Below, one piece after another: positions 24,853 through 33,495 of a stretch of DNA of 64,000 bases. The DNA is from Microbacterium paulum. Its GTDB lineage: Bacteria; Actinomycetota; Actinomycetes; Actinomycetales; Microbacteriaceae. Position numbers and translations under genes: made by a program. The DNA lies in assembly GCF_015707995.1 (NCBI RefSeq), contig NZ_JAAGRY010000006.1:1-64000 (forward strand), written 5' to 3'. The notes below the pieces were generated by a model. The model did not search any database. It saw only the letters and a program-made list of their open reading frames with translations, and had not been told where the DNA came from. Numbering within the stretch: position 1 is the first letter of the stretch; the number at the start of each line of letters is the position of its first letter.

Positions 24853-25182
24853 ATGAAAGCGCAGGGGTCGATGAGCAACCGGTCCGTGTGGGTGTTCGAG
24901 TCGGTCGTCACCGCGCTCGTCGTGTTAGGGCTCATATACGTTGCGAGCTTCCGCTACGCCCGACCACTCGTGGATCCCGCACCGCCGCCCCCGGACTACG
25001 CCCTGCAGGCAACCATCGCATATGTCGGCGCCGGGCTCGTTTCCATCCTTGCCGTGCTGCTGACACTGTTGCTCACACGTCGGCCCACGCCACGATTCTC
25101 GTCGGCGCTCGGGGTAGCAGCGATCATCGTGGCGAGTGGAGTCGGCGTCGTAGTCGTCGCGTTCTTGGTCCCTGCGGCGTAA
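24853..25182 (+). CDS. small three-span membrane protein
   Basis: 109 residues from an ATG preceded by GAAAGGG. Three hydrophobic segments (about 14-32, 50-70 and 80-105) with a Pro-rich loop DPAPPPPDY between the first and second. Unrecognised. It lies between the right end of IS1380 and the related IS remnant, and may be a survivor of the locus into which they inserted. Confidence 0.6.
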   Translation: MKAQGSMSNRSVWVFESVVTALVVLGLIYVASFRYARPLVDPAPPPPDYALQATIAYVGAGLVSILAVLLTLLLTRRPTPRFSSALGVAAIIVASGVGVVVVAFLVPAA

Positions 25183-25334
25183 ATGTATGCAGGAGCATCT
25201 AGGCAAGCGCATTCCGGATTGATACTTTCTCAAGATGTCTCGCGCTCGCGGGGCAACTTGAGAGGAACACATGAAACGACGGATCTTCGCAGGAGCCTGC
25301 AGTTCGCGTCCTTGTCCGGATCGCTCAACGCTAC

Positions 25335-25489
25335 GGGCACCGACGCCGGGGCTTGTTTGCGCTGCATCTACGAGATGACTGTCAGGGTTGGATGAATAGG
25401 ACCACAGGGATGCTCCATCCTTCCCGGTCAGAGGGACATTTCCGAGTCGCGTTAGCTGCCCAGCACCCACGGTCATCGGTGGATCGGGG
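25335..25489 (-). mobile_element. remnant of an IS1380-type right end
   Basis: The sequence repeats the right-hand 140 bp of the intact IS1380: it shares CTGCATCTACGAGATG-like and GAGGGACATTTCCG-like blocks, and ends in TCATCGGTGGATCGGGG (25473-25489), 15 of 17 identical to the intact right inverted repeat. On the minus strand it encodes MQRKQAPASVPVALSDP, a divergent transposase N-terminus, then decays. It is a relic of a second, diverged copy in the same orientation. Confidence 0.7.
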
Positions 25490-25651
25490 CTAAGCGATCA
25501 CAAAACACCGCCAAAAAGCGACAATGTCCACAGTCAGACACCGCCTGATTCCAGCCCGGAGGAGCTCGGGGAGAGGTGTGTCACTAGCCGATCCCCTTAC
25601 GGGCATGCGATCTGGGCTGACGCCTGTGACCGAGTGTTCAGTGCGCGCTGT

Positions 25652-25674
25652 ATAGTTCAGTCCATGCTGACTAT
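25652..25674. promoter_or_regulatory. CmtR operator overlapping its own start
   Basis: Inverted repeat ATAGTTCAG (25652-25660) and CTGACTAT (25667-25674), one base different in arm length, overlaps the -10 box TATAGT (25651-25656) and the ATG at 25664. The -10 position implies a leaderless message. Binding here would block transcription until Cd/Pb is bound. Confidence 0.6.
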
Positions 25675-26023
25675 TGCTTCGCGTCTCGACGTGATGAACC
25701 GCCTGGGTCGTGCACTGGCCGACCCCACTCGATCCCGGATCATCTTGACCCTGCTCGACCATCCCGCTTACCCGGCGGAACTGGCCCGAGATCTGGACCT
25801 GACACGCCCGAACGTGTCCAACCACCTGGCATGCCTGCGCGATTGCGGGATCGTCGTCTCCGAGCCCGAGGGTCGTCGGACACGATATGAGATCGCCGAT
25901 TCGCACCTGGCGCAGGCGCTGACGGCACTGGTCGATGCCACCCTGGCAGTGGACGAAGACGCCCCGTGCATCGATCCCGCCTGCTCGCTTCCCGGATGCG
26001 ACGCAGCTGGGGAGGGCGCATGA
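25664..26023 (+). CDS. cmtR: CmtR-type ArsR/SmtB cadmium-lead sensor
   Basis: 119 residues. ArsR winged helix with recognition helix RPNVSNHLACLRDCG: its two cysteines (C-x3-C) match the alpha-4 metal site of mycobacterial CmtR, and a Cys-rich tail (CIDPACSLPGC) supplies the third ligand. CmtR-like proteins release DNA on binding Cd(II) or Pb(II). The gene overlaps the CadD-like gene by ATGA, so sensor and exporter form one operon, controlled by the palindrome across the start codon. Confidence 0.88.
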   Translation: MLTIASRLDVMNRLGRALADPTRSRIILTLLDHPAYPAELARDLDLTRPNVSNHLACLRDCGIVVSEPEGRRTRYEIADSHLAQALTALVDATLAVDEDAPCIDPACSLPGCDAAGEGA

Positions 26024-26622
26024 TCCTCACCTCGGTCTTGCAGGCGATGGGCCTGTTCGCAGCGACCAACATCGACGACATCATCGTGCTCTCCCTCTTC
26101 TTCGCGCGAGGGGCAGGCCAGCGCGGCACTACCGCCCGCATTCTGGCCGGCCAGTACCTCGGATTCGCCGGCATCCTCGGTGCCGCGGTCCTGGTGACCA
26201 TCGGTGCCGGAGCATTCCTGCCCTCGGCAGCCATCCCGTACTTCGGTCTCATCCCTCTGGGCCTCGGCCTCTGGGCCGCATGGCAGGCCTGGCGCGGAGA
26301 CGATGACGACGATGACGACGAGGCCAAGGTTGCCGGCAAGAAGGTCGGCGTGTGGACAGTCGCAGGCGTCACCCTTGCCAACGGCGGCGACAACATCGGC
26401 GTCTACACCCCTGTCTTCCTCAGCGTGGAACCTCTCGCAGTAGTCGCCTACTGCATCGTCTTCCTCGCGCTCGTCGCGGTCCTGGTGGCCCTGGCAAAGT
26501 TCGTCGCCACCCGCCCCCCGATCGCCGAAGTGCTCGAACGCTGGGAGCACATCCTCTTCCCCATCGTTCTCATCGGCCTCGGCATCGTGATCCTCGTCAG
26601 CGGCGGAGCCTTCGGACTCTGA
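26020..26622 (+). CDS. CadD-family cadmium resistance transporter
   Basis: 200 residues with five or six hydrophobic spans. The family signature AATNIDDIIVLSLFF lies in the first span and VTLANGGDNIGVYTPVF in the middle; a cytoplasmic acidic patch DDDDDDDE (about residues 93-100) separates the two halves. CadD proteins export Cd(II). The ATG is embedded in the cmtR stop and has a GGGGAGGG ribosome site. Confidence 0.88.
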   Translation: MILTSVLQAMGLFAATNIDDIIVLSLFFARGAGQRGTTARILAGQYLGFAGILGAAVLVTIGAGAFLPSAAIPYFGLIPLGLGLWAAWQAWRGDDDDDDDEAKVAGKKVGVWTVAGVTLANGGDNIGVYTPVFLSVEPLAVVAYCIVFLALVAVLVALAKFVATRPPIAEVLERWEHILFPIVLIGLGIVILVSGGAFGL

Positions 26623-26792
26623 CGTAGCGGCAGCGATCCAAACGGCCCCGACCGGGCGCACCCCTCTCGGTTCAGACCGCGACACCTACCTGCAGCCAGT
26701 CCTGCGTGATCGCGGCAACAAGACCGCCACGGAGCGCTGCAAAAACCCCGCCACCAAGCGAACGAAGCCACAGTGGTGGGCGGCTCAGCGTC

Positions 26793-27425
26793 CTATCCCA
26801 AGACGGCGGTGACGGCGTCGGCTGCGATATTGACAGATGTCGTCGAGCTGACCATCGTTCCTTGGACGATCGCCCAAACGTTCTCATCGAGTGCGTAGCC
26901 GAGGTAAGTTCCTATACCTTCGGGGACCCCTTTCGAGAACATGGCGATGTCGCCGCGCGTGGTGTGTTCGTACTCATTGGACGCTTCAAGCGCAGACACA
27001 AGCTCCGATGCTGACGCCGCGTCGACTGCGAGAACGATCACGTAGAAGCCGCCGTCCGAATACGGGATGCCGTAGCTGCAACCGACCGCATCGGTCGCGG
27101 TTTCGAACGTATGACGCGCTGCCGGCCCCACCACAGATGGCGCCTCGATCGCATCGAGGGGGTCGGGGCCCTCCACCCGGTCGTCGTTGAGAGTGACACG
27201 GACCTGCTCGAGACTAAGCAGCTCCGCGCAATTTGGCACCGCAACCGGCTCCGGCGAGTGTGTGGGATCAGGTGCCGGTGTCGTGCTCGGTGTCTCAGCG
27301 GCCAGCGACGCACCGTCTGTGTCGGGCGATGCTGACGAGACGGTGCCAGGCGGCTTTGCTGAACATCCGCAAAGCGCCACGAGCAGTGCTGTCAGAACTG
27401 CGATCCGGACACGGCGCGAGGGCAT
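26793..27425 (-). CDS. putative lipoprotein
   Basis: 210 residues. Signal peptide with lipobox VALCGC (Cys at about 21), then a Ser/Thr/Pro linker to about residue 60, and a C-terminal globular domain with CSYGIPYSDGGFYVIVLAVD. Surface-anchored actinobacterial lipoprotein of unknown function. Monocistronic. Confidence 0.75.
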   Translation of the reverse strand: MPSRRVRIAVLTALLVALCGCSAKPPGTVSSASPDTDGASLAAETPSTTPAPDPTHSPEPVAVPNCAELLSLEQVRVTLNDDRVEGPDPLDAIEAPSVVGPAARHTFETATDAVGCSYGIPYSDGGFYVIVLAVDAASASELVSALEASNEYEHTTRGDIAMFSKGVPEGIGTYLGYALDENVWAIVQGTMVSSTTSVNIAADAVTAVLG

Positions 27426-27562
27426 GCCTCGACCTTATCGACCGGCGCCACTGGCTACGGTGGTCAAGGATCCTCTTCCGGGCATCGCCCGTTCGACGTC
27501 CTCAGCGCTCGGTCCTGATGGTCCACGTCGGAGTCTGGATCGGCGGGATTCCTCGGAGTTAG

Positions 27563-27589
27563 TGTCGTATCCGACCGTCGCCGTTCGTA
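27563..27589 (+). promoter_or_regulatory. possible ECF42 target promoter
   Basis: TGTCGT (27563-27568) and CGTA (27586-27589) with a 17-bp spacer precede the DGPF gene. ECF42 promoters are described with TGTCGA-like -35 and CG-rich -10 boxes. The match is partial. Confidence 0.35.
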
Positions 27590-27667
27590 GAACAGGTGGA
27601 TCGACCGATTCGGGTCGGTGTACCGAGGAGCCGACGACCGGCCCTCGTCCGATGAGAGGACACGACA

Positions 27668-28060
27668 GTGCCGAAGTATCTGATCGCATTCAACGACGAG
27701 TGGGTGCCCTTGCACACCCGCGAGCAGCTCGTCGCCAAAGGCGAGGCATCCAGAGCCGTGATCGACGACATGCAGGGGGCGGGTGTCTTCCTCTACGCGG
27801 ACGGCGGGATCGATGCGTCCACCGCCATCTTCAGCGTCGTGAGCAAAGACGGCACCGCCGTGTTCACCGACGGACCCTTCGTCGAGACGAAGGAGCACCT
27901 GGGCGGCTTCACCGTCATCGAGGCGGCCGATGACGAGGCAGCGCGGTACTGGGCGGGACGTCTCGCAGTCGCCCTCGACTGGCCGCAAGAGGTGCACCGC
28001 TTCCCTTCGGGCATGGACGAGATCGTCGAGAAGCACGGCGCCGACGCACAGGAGTCGTGA
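27668..28060 (+). CDS. YCII/DGPF-domain protein
   Basis: 130 residues from a GTG behind GAGAGGA. A ferredoxin-like YCII fold with the motif TDGPFVETKEHLGGF. DGPF proteins are the standard partners of ECF42 sigma factors; their biochemical role is open. It overlaps the sigma factor gene by GTGA. Confidence 0.85.
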   Translation: MPKYLIAFNDEWVPLHTREQLVAKGEASRAVIDDMQGAGVFLYADGGIDASTAIFSVVSKDGTAVFTDGPFVETKEHLGGFTVIEAADDEAARYWAGRLAVALDWPQEVHRFPSGMDEIVEKHGADAQES

Positions 28061-29313
28061 CGACCTCAGCCGTTGAGGACGCCCTCGCCCGCGCCCACCG
28101 CGACGAGTGGGCGTGGGTGGTGGCGGGCCTTGCCCGCCGGTTCGGCGACCTCGACGTCGCGGAGGATGCCGCCGCCGAGGCCTATGTCACCGCGCTCGAG
28201 CATTGGCCGCGCGATGGCGTTCCGCCCAACCTCGGGGCGTGGCTCACGACGACCGCGACGAGGAAAGCCATCGATCGACTGCGCCGCGAGTTGCGGCGAG
28301 CCGACAAGCATCTGGCGGCTCACATGCTGCGCGATCACAGCGCCCACGATCCGGTGGGACCCGTAGAGGATGACCGGCTCCGCCTGATCTTCGTCTGCTG
28401 TCACCCCACCCTCGCGGTGGAGTCCCGCATCGCCCTCACGCTCCGCCTCGTCGGCGGCCTGACCGTCGGCGAGATCGCCCGAGCCTTCCTGGTGCCCGAG
28501 ACCACGATGGCGCAGCGGATCACCCGCGCGAAGGCGAAGATCAGAGCATCGGGGATCCCCTTCCGCGTGCCGTCGACGGCCGACCTGCACGAGCGGCTCG
28601 CCGGAGTGCTGGCAGTGGTCTACCTGATCTACAACGAGGGCTACCTCGGGTCCGGAGACGGCGACCCGGTGCGCACCGAGCTCACCGATGAGGCGGTCCG
28701 CCTCAGCCGCCTGCTTCGCGCGCACCTCCCCGATGAGGGCGAGGTCACCGGACTGCTCGCACTGATGCTCCTCACCGATGCCCGCCGCGCGGCTCGCGTG
28801 TCCGCCACGGGCGAGCTCGTGACGCTCGACGAACAGGACAGAGGCGCGTGGAACCGCGCCCTCATCGCTGAGGGGCACGGGCTGGTGCGCGAGAGGATCG
28901 CCAGCGGGAGCCCACCCGGCCGGTATCAGCTTCTGGCATCCATCAACGCCGTCCACACGTCGGCCGCGTCCGCGCGCGACACTGATTGGGCTCAGATCGT
29001 CGCCCTCTACGACCGCATGATGCAGGTGGACGCCTCCCCGATCACACGGCTCAATCGCGCGGTCGCCATTGCCGAATTGGACGGACCCGATGTCGCCCTG
29101 GCCGACATCGAGCGACTCGGGCACGCCCTCGACAGGTACCACGCCTTCCACGCGACGCGCGCCGACCTGCTGCGGCGGATCGGGCGCAGCGACGAGTCCC
29201 GCGCTGCATACGATCGTGCCCTCGAGCTCGCCGGAAATCCGGCCGAGCGGGCCTACCTCAGCCGGCGCCGCGGCCAGCTCGGCGGCGGACCGCTGAGCGG
29301 CACGGGAAGTTAG
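28057..29313 (+). CDS. ECF42-type RNA polymerase sigma factor
   Basis: 418 residues. Sigma region 2 (DVAEDAAAEAYVTALEHWP) and region 4 (LTVGEIARAFLVPETTMAQRITRAK) at the N-terminus are followed by a 230-residue helical C-terminal extension (YNEGYLGSGDG, RVSATGELVTLDEQDR, AHVGAG-free TPR-like repeats near LDRYHAFHATRADLLRR). That extension and the coupled DGPF gene define ECF42. In Streptomyces the C-terminal domain is required for activity and no anti-sigma factor is used. The GTG start overlaps the DGPF stop. Confidence 0.88.
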   Translation: MTTSAVEDALARAHRDEWAWVVAGLARRFGDLDVAEDAAAEAYVTALEHWPRDGVPPNLGAWLTTTATRKAIDRLRRELRRADKHLAAHMLRDHSAHDPVGPVEDDRLRLIFVCCHPTLAVESRIALTLRLVGGLTVGEIARAFLVPETTMAQRITRAKAKIRASGIPFRVPSTADLHERLAGVLAVVYLIYNEGYLGSGDGDPVRTELTDEAVRLSRLLRAHLPDEGEVTGLLALMLLTDARRAARVSATGELVTLDEQDRGAWNRALIAEGHGLVRERIASGSPPGRYQLLASINAVHTSAASARDTDWAQIVALYDRMMQVDASPITRLNRAVAIAELDGPDVALADIERLGHALDRYHAFHATRADLLRRIGRSDESRAAYDRALELAGNPAERAYLSRRRGQLGGGPLSGTGS

Positions 29314-29987
29314 TTCCGCTCGCCGTCACTTCGCGCGCGGGTCCGCCCCGTCTGGTGCGCCCAGATGGCGATCTCGACGCGGTTGCGGGCGTCGAGCTTG
29401 GTCATGAGGCTCGCGACGTGCGTCTTCACCGTGCTCAGCGTGATGTAGAGCTCGCTCGCAATCTCGCTGTTGCTCAGCCCCCGCGCGACTGCCGCGAGCA
29501 CCTGCTCCTCGCGTTCGGTGAGCGGTTCGACCGGTTGCGGCAGTGGGTCGGCGGGGCCGGTTCCGGCGAAGGCCTCGAGCAGCCGCACCGTGACGTTGGG
29601 GGCGATCAGGGCGTCGCCGCGGGCGGCGGCGCGGATCGCCTGGGCGAGCAGCTCCGCGCCGGCATCCTTGAGCAGGAATCCCTTGGCACCCGCCCGCAGC
29701 GCGGCGAAGACGTACTCGTCGAGGTCGAAGGTCGTGATGATGACGACCGCCATCGGGTCGTGGACGCCGTGGCCTGCGAGCATGCGCGTCGCCTCGATGC
29801 CGTCGAGGCCCGGCATCCGGATGTCGAACAGGCAGACGTCTGGTCGCAGGCTTCGCGCCAGGGCGACCGCTTCGTTGCCGTCGACCGCTTGTCCGATGAC
29901 CTCGATGCCGGGCTGCGCCTGAAGGATCATGCTCAACCCCGTGCGCACGAGCTCCTGGTCGTCGGCGACGAGCACGCGGATGGTCAT
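29310..29987 (-). CDS. NarL/FixJ response regulator
   Basis: 225 residues. Receiver domain with acidic pair DD at 9-10, phospho-acceptor Asp in VCLFDIRMPGLDG (about 54), Thr in VIITTFD and Lys in FLLKDAG. LuxR-type HTH near the C-terminus (LTEREEQVLAAVARGLSNSEIA, TVKTHVASLMTKL). ATGA overlap with the histidine kinase gene. Target genes unknown; the pair is convergent with the sigma factor gene. Confidence 0.92.
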   Translation of the reverse strand: MTIRVLVADDQELVRTGLSMILQAQPGIEVIGQAVDGNEAVALARSLRPDVCLFDIRMPGLDGIEATRMLAGHGVHDPMAVVIITTFDLDEYVFAALRAGAKGFLLKDAGAELLAQAIRAAARGDALIAPNVTVRLLEAFAGTGPADPLPQPVEPLTEREEQVLAAVARGLSNSEIASELYITLSTVKTHVASLMTKLDARNRVEIAIWAHQTGRTRARSDGERN

Positions 29988-31120
29988 GGTGCCCATCCAA
30001 CACGAGGAAGCACAGCGGTGACGGCCCAGCCGCCGCCCGGCGCCGGTCCTGCGTGGCAGGTGCCGCCGAGCAGCGCGGCGCGCTCCATCATCCCGATGAT
30101 GCCGAAGCCTGGCGTGGGCGATGTGGGGATGTCTCCGTCGTTCGTGGCGCTCAGCCGCACGCCCTGCTCGTCGGCCTCGACGCGCACGGTGACGTCGGTG
30201 ACCTGGCGCGCGTGACGGAGGGCGTTGGTCACCGACTCCTGCGCGATGCGGAACACCGCAGCGGCCACCGGCGGCGGGATGCTGCCGTCGTCGCCTTCGA
30301 CCGTCACGGCGACCACCACGCCGCCTGGCCGTGTACCGGCGAGCTGCGCGATGTCGCCGAGGCTGGGGCTCGGCGCGAGATCGGCCGTCTCGCCGTGCCG
30401 CAGCACCCGCACCATCGACCGCAGTTCGCCCAGGGTCTTGGCGGCCTCGGACTCGATCACGCCGAGTGCGTCGCGTGCGGCGCTCGGGTCGTGCGCCGCC
30501 ACCGCCAGGCCCGCCTGCGCGCGGATCGCGATGGCTGACACGTGGTGGGCGACGGTGTCGTGCAGGTCGCGCGCGAGGTGCTCGCGCTCTCGTGTGCGGA
30601 TGCTGTCGAGCAGCCGCTCCCTCGACGCCGCCCGGCTGCGCAGCGCGACGCCCAGCAGCACCGCAGCGAGCAGCAGCGCGAACCCGCCGACCAGCTCGTC
30701 GATGCCGCCGCCCCGGCTGAACGTGAGGGCGAGGCTGACGAGCATCACGGCCGAGCCGATCATGAGGTCGCGTCCCGATCCCCACCGGAACAGGGCGTAC
30801 ACCATCACCACGACGAACAGGCTCGCGTACAGGGCCGAGTCGGGCAGCAGCAGATCGACCGGCACCATCACGATCACGAGCATGAGCAGCGGCCGGGTGC
30901 GCCGCCACAGCACCGTCGGCGCCACCGCGAGCAGCGCGATCGCCGCGGGCAGCGGGTGTGCGAGGTCGGTGCGGAAGAGTGCCTCGACCACCGCTGTGGA
31001 CGTGATGAGGGCGAGCAGCAGCCAGTCCCGCCAGACCCGGCGCGGCGGTGACGGCACGGCGCCGGGCGCAGTCCACGCGGAACGCCAGAGCCCGGTCACC
31101 GGGTCAGGATACAAGCGCAC
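29984..31120 (-). CDS. sensor histidine kinase (HisKA_3)
   Basis: 378 residues from a GTG. Five or six membrane spans (about 30-165), then the dimerisation/phosphoacceptor motif ARDLHDTVAHHVSAI (His in DLHD) and an HATPase domain with RIAQESVTNALRHA and GFGIIGMMERAALLGG. It phosphorylates the coupled NarL-type regulator. No extracellular sensing domain is visible, as in DesK/LiaS-like kinases that sense membrane state. Confidence 0.92.
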   Translation of the reverse strand: MRLYPDPVTGLWRSAWTAPGAVPSPPRRVWRDWLLLALITSTAVVEALFRTDLAHPLPAAIALLAVAPTVLWRRTRPLLMLVIVMVPVDLLLPDSALYASLFVVVMVYALFRWGSGRDLMIGSAVMLVSLALTFSRGGGIDELVGGFALLLAAVLLGVALRSRAASRERLLDSIRTREREHLARDLHDTVAHHVSAIAIRAQAGLAVAAHDPSAARDALGVIESEAAKTLGELRSMVRVLRHGETADLAPSPSLGDIAQLAGTRPGGVVVAVTVEGDDGSIPPPVAAAVFRIAQESVTNALRHARQVTDVTVRVEADEQGVRLSATNDGDIPTSPTPGFGIIGMMERAALLGGTCHAGPAPGGGWAVTAVLPRVGWAP

Positions 31121-31130
31121 GACCGGATGC

Positions 31131-31817
31131 TCACGGAGTCGCGTGGGCGGGCACGCAGGGCATCCGCCGGGCGGCCCGTCGCCGGATCAGCACCTCGGCC
31201 ACGACGGCGTTGATCACGAACCCCGCCGCGACGACCCACGTCTCGCCGGCGGCAGCGGGCTCGCCGAACGGGATCGACCACACGATGGAGACGACCGCCT
31301 GGGTTCCGCCGGTGACGGCGAGCGCGTACGCGCGTGTCATCCAGGCTCCGTGCGCGGTGAAGTCTCGTCGCCGGATCGCGATGACCGCCTCCACGAGGAA
31401 TACCGCCATCGCCGCGGCGAAGACGAGACGGACCATCGCGGTCGCGAACTCATCGGGCGGCCCGCCGAAGAAGACCGCCAACCAGATCGCGGATGCCGCC
31501 GCGAGGAACCCGGAGGGGATCAGGGTGCGGCCGGCGGTGCGGTGCCAGCGGCGCCGGGTTCGCAGCGCGGGTGAGAACTGGAACCCGCCGAGCAGGCAGA
31601 ACACCGTCATCGCCACGATGTGCGTGACGATCGCCACCGCCGCGACCCCGCTCGGGGCGCTCCCGGGGTCGGCGCTCACCTCTCCCAGGCGAAGCGCGCC
31701 GCCGATCACCGGGAGCACGCTCAGCAGCACCAGGCCCGCGATCACCGGCCATCCCGTCTTCGCGCGCGTTGTGCCGTGCGCGGCTGTCGGGCGGGTGGCA
31801 TTCGTGGGATACGACAT
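31131..31817 (-). CDS. DUF2306 membrane protein
   Basis: 228 residues from the ATG at 31817 (MSYPTNATRP). About six hydrophobic spans; HIVAMTVFCLLGGFQFSP, TRRRWHRTAGR and the late HGAWMTRAYALAVTGGTQ are typical of DUF2306. Histidines in these motifs suggest a cofactor or metal, but the function is unknown. It is divergent from the oxidoreductase gene. Confidence 0.8.
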   Translation of the reverse strand: MSYPTNATRPTAAHGTTRAKTGWPVIAGLVLLSVLPVIGGALRLGEVSADPGSAPSGVAAVAIVTHIVAMTVFCLLGGFQFSPALRTRRRWHRTAGRTLIPSGFLAAASAIWLAVFFGGPPDEFATAMVRLVFAAAMAVFLVEAVIAIRRRDFTAHGAWMTRAYALAVTGGTQAVVSIVWSIPFGEPAAAGETWVVAAGFVINAVVAEVLIRRRAARRMPCVPAHATP

Positions 31818-31950
31818 GCCTCGATGCTCGCCGGGGCGGCCGGCTCGGGGCATCCGTCGTCGGCACGGACTGCGAACCGTACTTTCGGCTGACGGGATGA
31901 GGGCCTCCCGGCCGATGACGCGGCGCCGGTGCGACGGCGATGCTCGAGCC

Positions 31951-32943
31951 ATGACAACGAACACGACCCTGACGATGCGAGCCGCGGTGCAGCACCGCTA
32001 CGGGCCGCCCTCGGTGCTCGAGATGAGCGATGTCGCCGTACCGGAGCCCGGGCGCGGTGAGGTGCTCGTGCGGGTGGGTGCCGCCTCAGTGCATCCGGGT
32101 GACTACTTCGTCATGACCGGCGAACCGTACATGGTGCGCCTGATGTTCGGGCTGCGGCGCCCGCGCCACGGCATCCCCGGCATGGACCTCGCCGGTGTCG
32201 TGACCGCGGTGGGCACCGATGTCACCGCACTGCACCCCGGCGACGAGGTGTTCGGATGGACCGGCTCGGGTGCGCTCGCCCAGTACGCGTGCGTGAGGGC
32301 CGAGAACCTCGTTCCCGTCCCCCCGGGCTTGTCGATCACAGAGGCGGCGGCGGTGCCCACGTCGGGCATGACCGCGCTGCAGGCTCTGCGCGATATCGCG
32401 AAGGTGCAGCCGGGCCAGACGGTGCTGGTCACCGGCGCGTCGGGCGGAGTCGGCTCGTTCGCGGTGCAGATCGCGAAGGCGCTCGGCGCCGAGGTGACCG
32501 GCGTGTGCCGCACCGCCAACCTCGAAATGGTCCGGATGCTCGGCGCCGACCACGTCATCGACTACACGGCGACCGACGTCACCCGCGCCGGGAGCCGGTA
32601 CGACGTGATCTTCGACAACGTCGAGGCGCAGCCGCTGGCCGAGGTGCGCGCCGCGCTCGCGCCGACCGGCACCCTGATCCCCAACAGCGGGCGCGGTGGA
32701 CGCTGGTTCGGGCCGCTGGGGCGCATCGCGAAGGCGCGCATCCTGTCGGGGTTCACCCGACAGCGGCTGAGGCCGTTCACATCCGTCGGCAGGCGCCAGG
32801 ACCTGCTCGCCCTCGCCGACCTGCTCGCCACCGGAGAGGTCGCGCCCGCCATCGACCGCACCTACCCTCTCGAAGCCGCGGCCGAGGCCCTCGCCCACGT
32901 CGGCGCCGGCCACACCCGGGGGAAGGTCGTGGTCGCCGTCTGA
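31951..32943 (+). CDS. MDR-superfamily NAD(P)-dependent oxidoreductase
   Basis: 330 residues. GroES-like N-terminal domain (MRAAVQHRYGPPSVLEM, HPGDYFVM, GMDLAGVVTAVG) and Rossmann domain with VLVTGASGGVGSFAVQIAK. No zinc-ligand set is apparent, so a quinone-oxidoreductase-like enoyl or quinone reductase is likely. Substrate unknown. Confidence 0.88.
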   Translation: MTTNTTLTMRAAVQHRYGPPSVLEMSDVAVPEPGRGEVLVRVGAASVHPGDYFVMTGEPYMVRLMFGLRRPRHGIPGMDLAGVVTAVGTDVTALHPGDEVFGWTGSGALAQYACVRAENLVPVPPGLSITEAAAVPTSGMTALQALRDIAKVQPGQTVLVTGASGGVGSFAVQIAKALGAEVTGVCRTANLEMVRMLGADHVIDYTATDVTRAGSRYDVIFDNVEAQPLAEVRAALAPTGTLIPNSGRGGRWFGPLGRIAKARILSGFTRQRLRPFTSVGRRQDLLALADLLATGEVAPAIDRTYPLEAAAEALAHVGAGHTRGKVVVAV

Positions 32944-33010
32944 CGAGCGCGACTCGGGCGCACCGAACCTGCCGCCACTCCGGCGGATCACCTCAAGGAA
33001 AGAAGGACCG

Positions 33011-33481
33011 ATGACCATTCCGAAGCTCCAGGCCCCGCTCGCCACCGTGGCGATGCCTGTGCAGGCGAAGCTCGCCGCCGCATGGGCGAGCCTCATGTTC
33101 CTCTACATCTACGTCGACTACTACCACCTGTACCGACCGGGAATCCTCGACGACATCCAGGCCGGGCTCGTGTTCGAGTTCGAGATCAGCCCGCCCCTGA
33201 TGACCGCGTTCCTCGCGCTGCTCGCAGTCCCGTCGCTCATGATCACTCTCTCGGTGGTGCTCCCCGCTCAGGCGAACCGGATCGCGAACCTCCTGGTGGC
33301 CGCGCTGTACATCCCCGTCACCGCTTTCAACGCGGTCGGGGAGAGCTGGGAGTGGGCGCCCTTCTACGTCCTCTCGATCGGCGTCGAGCTGCTGCTGCTC
33401 GCGTTCATCCTGCGCGCGTCGTGGGCATGGCCGCGCATCCCGGCCGCGGCGCCGGTGCCGGTCGACGAGATCCGTCGCTGA
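33011..33481 (+). CDS. DUF6326-like four-span membrane protein
   Basis: 156 residues with a good ribosome site (AAGGAAAGAAGGA). Four spans; an aromatic stretch, FLYIYVDYYHLYRPG, follows the first. The family is a small actinobacterial integral membrane group, usually next to TCS or oxidoreductase genes. Likely co-transcribed with the MDR gene 67 bp upstream. Confidence 0.75.
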   Translation: MTIPKLQAPLATVAMPVQAKLAAAWASLMFLYIYVDYYHLYRPGILDDIQAGLVFEFEISPPLMTAFLALLAVPSLMITLSVVLPAQANRIANLLVAALYIPVTAFNAVGESWEWAPFYVLSIGVELLLLAFILRASWAWPRIPAAAPVPVDEIRR

Positions 33482-33495
33482 GAGGCGCAGCGCGA

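Noticed and set aside
29310-31076. A 588-residue fused kinase-regulator protein.
   Set aside because: The upstream part is Arg/Ala-rich shadow of the kinase gene; the regulator starts at 29987 with the usual ATGA overlap.
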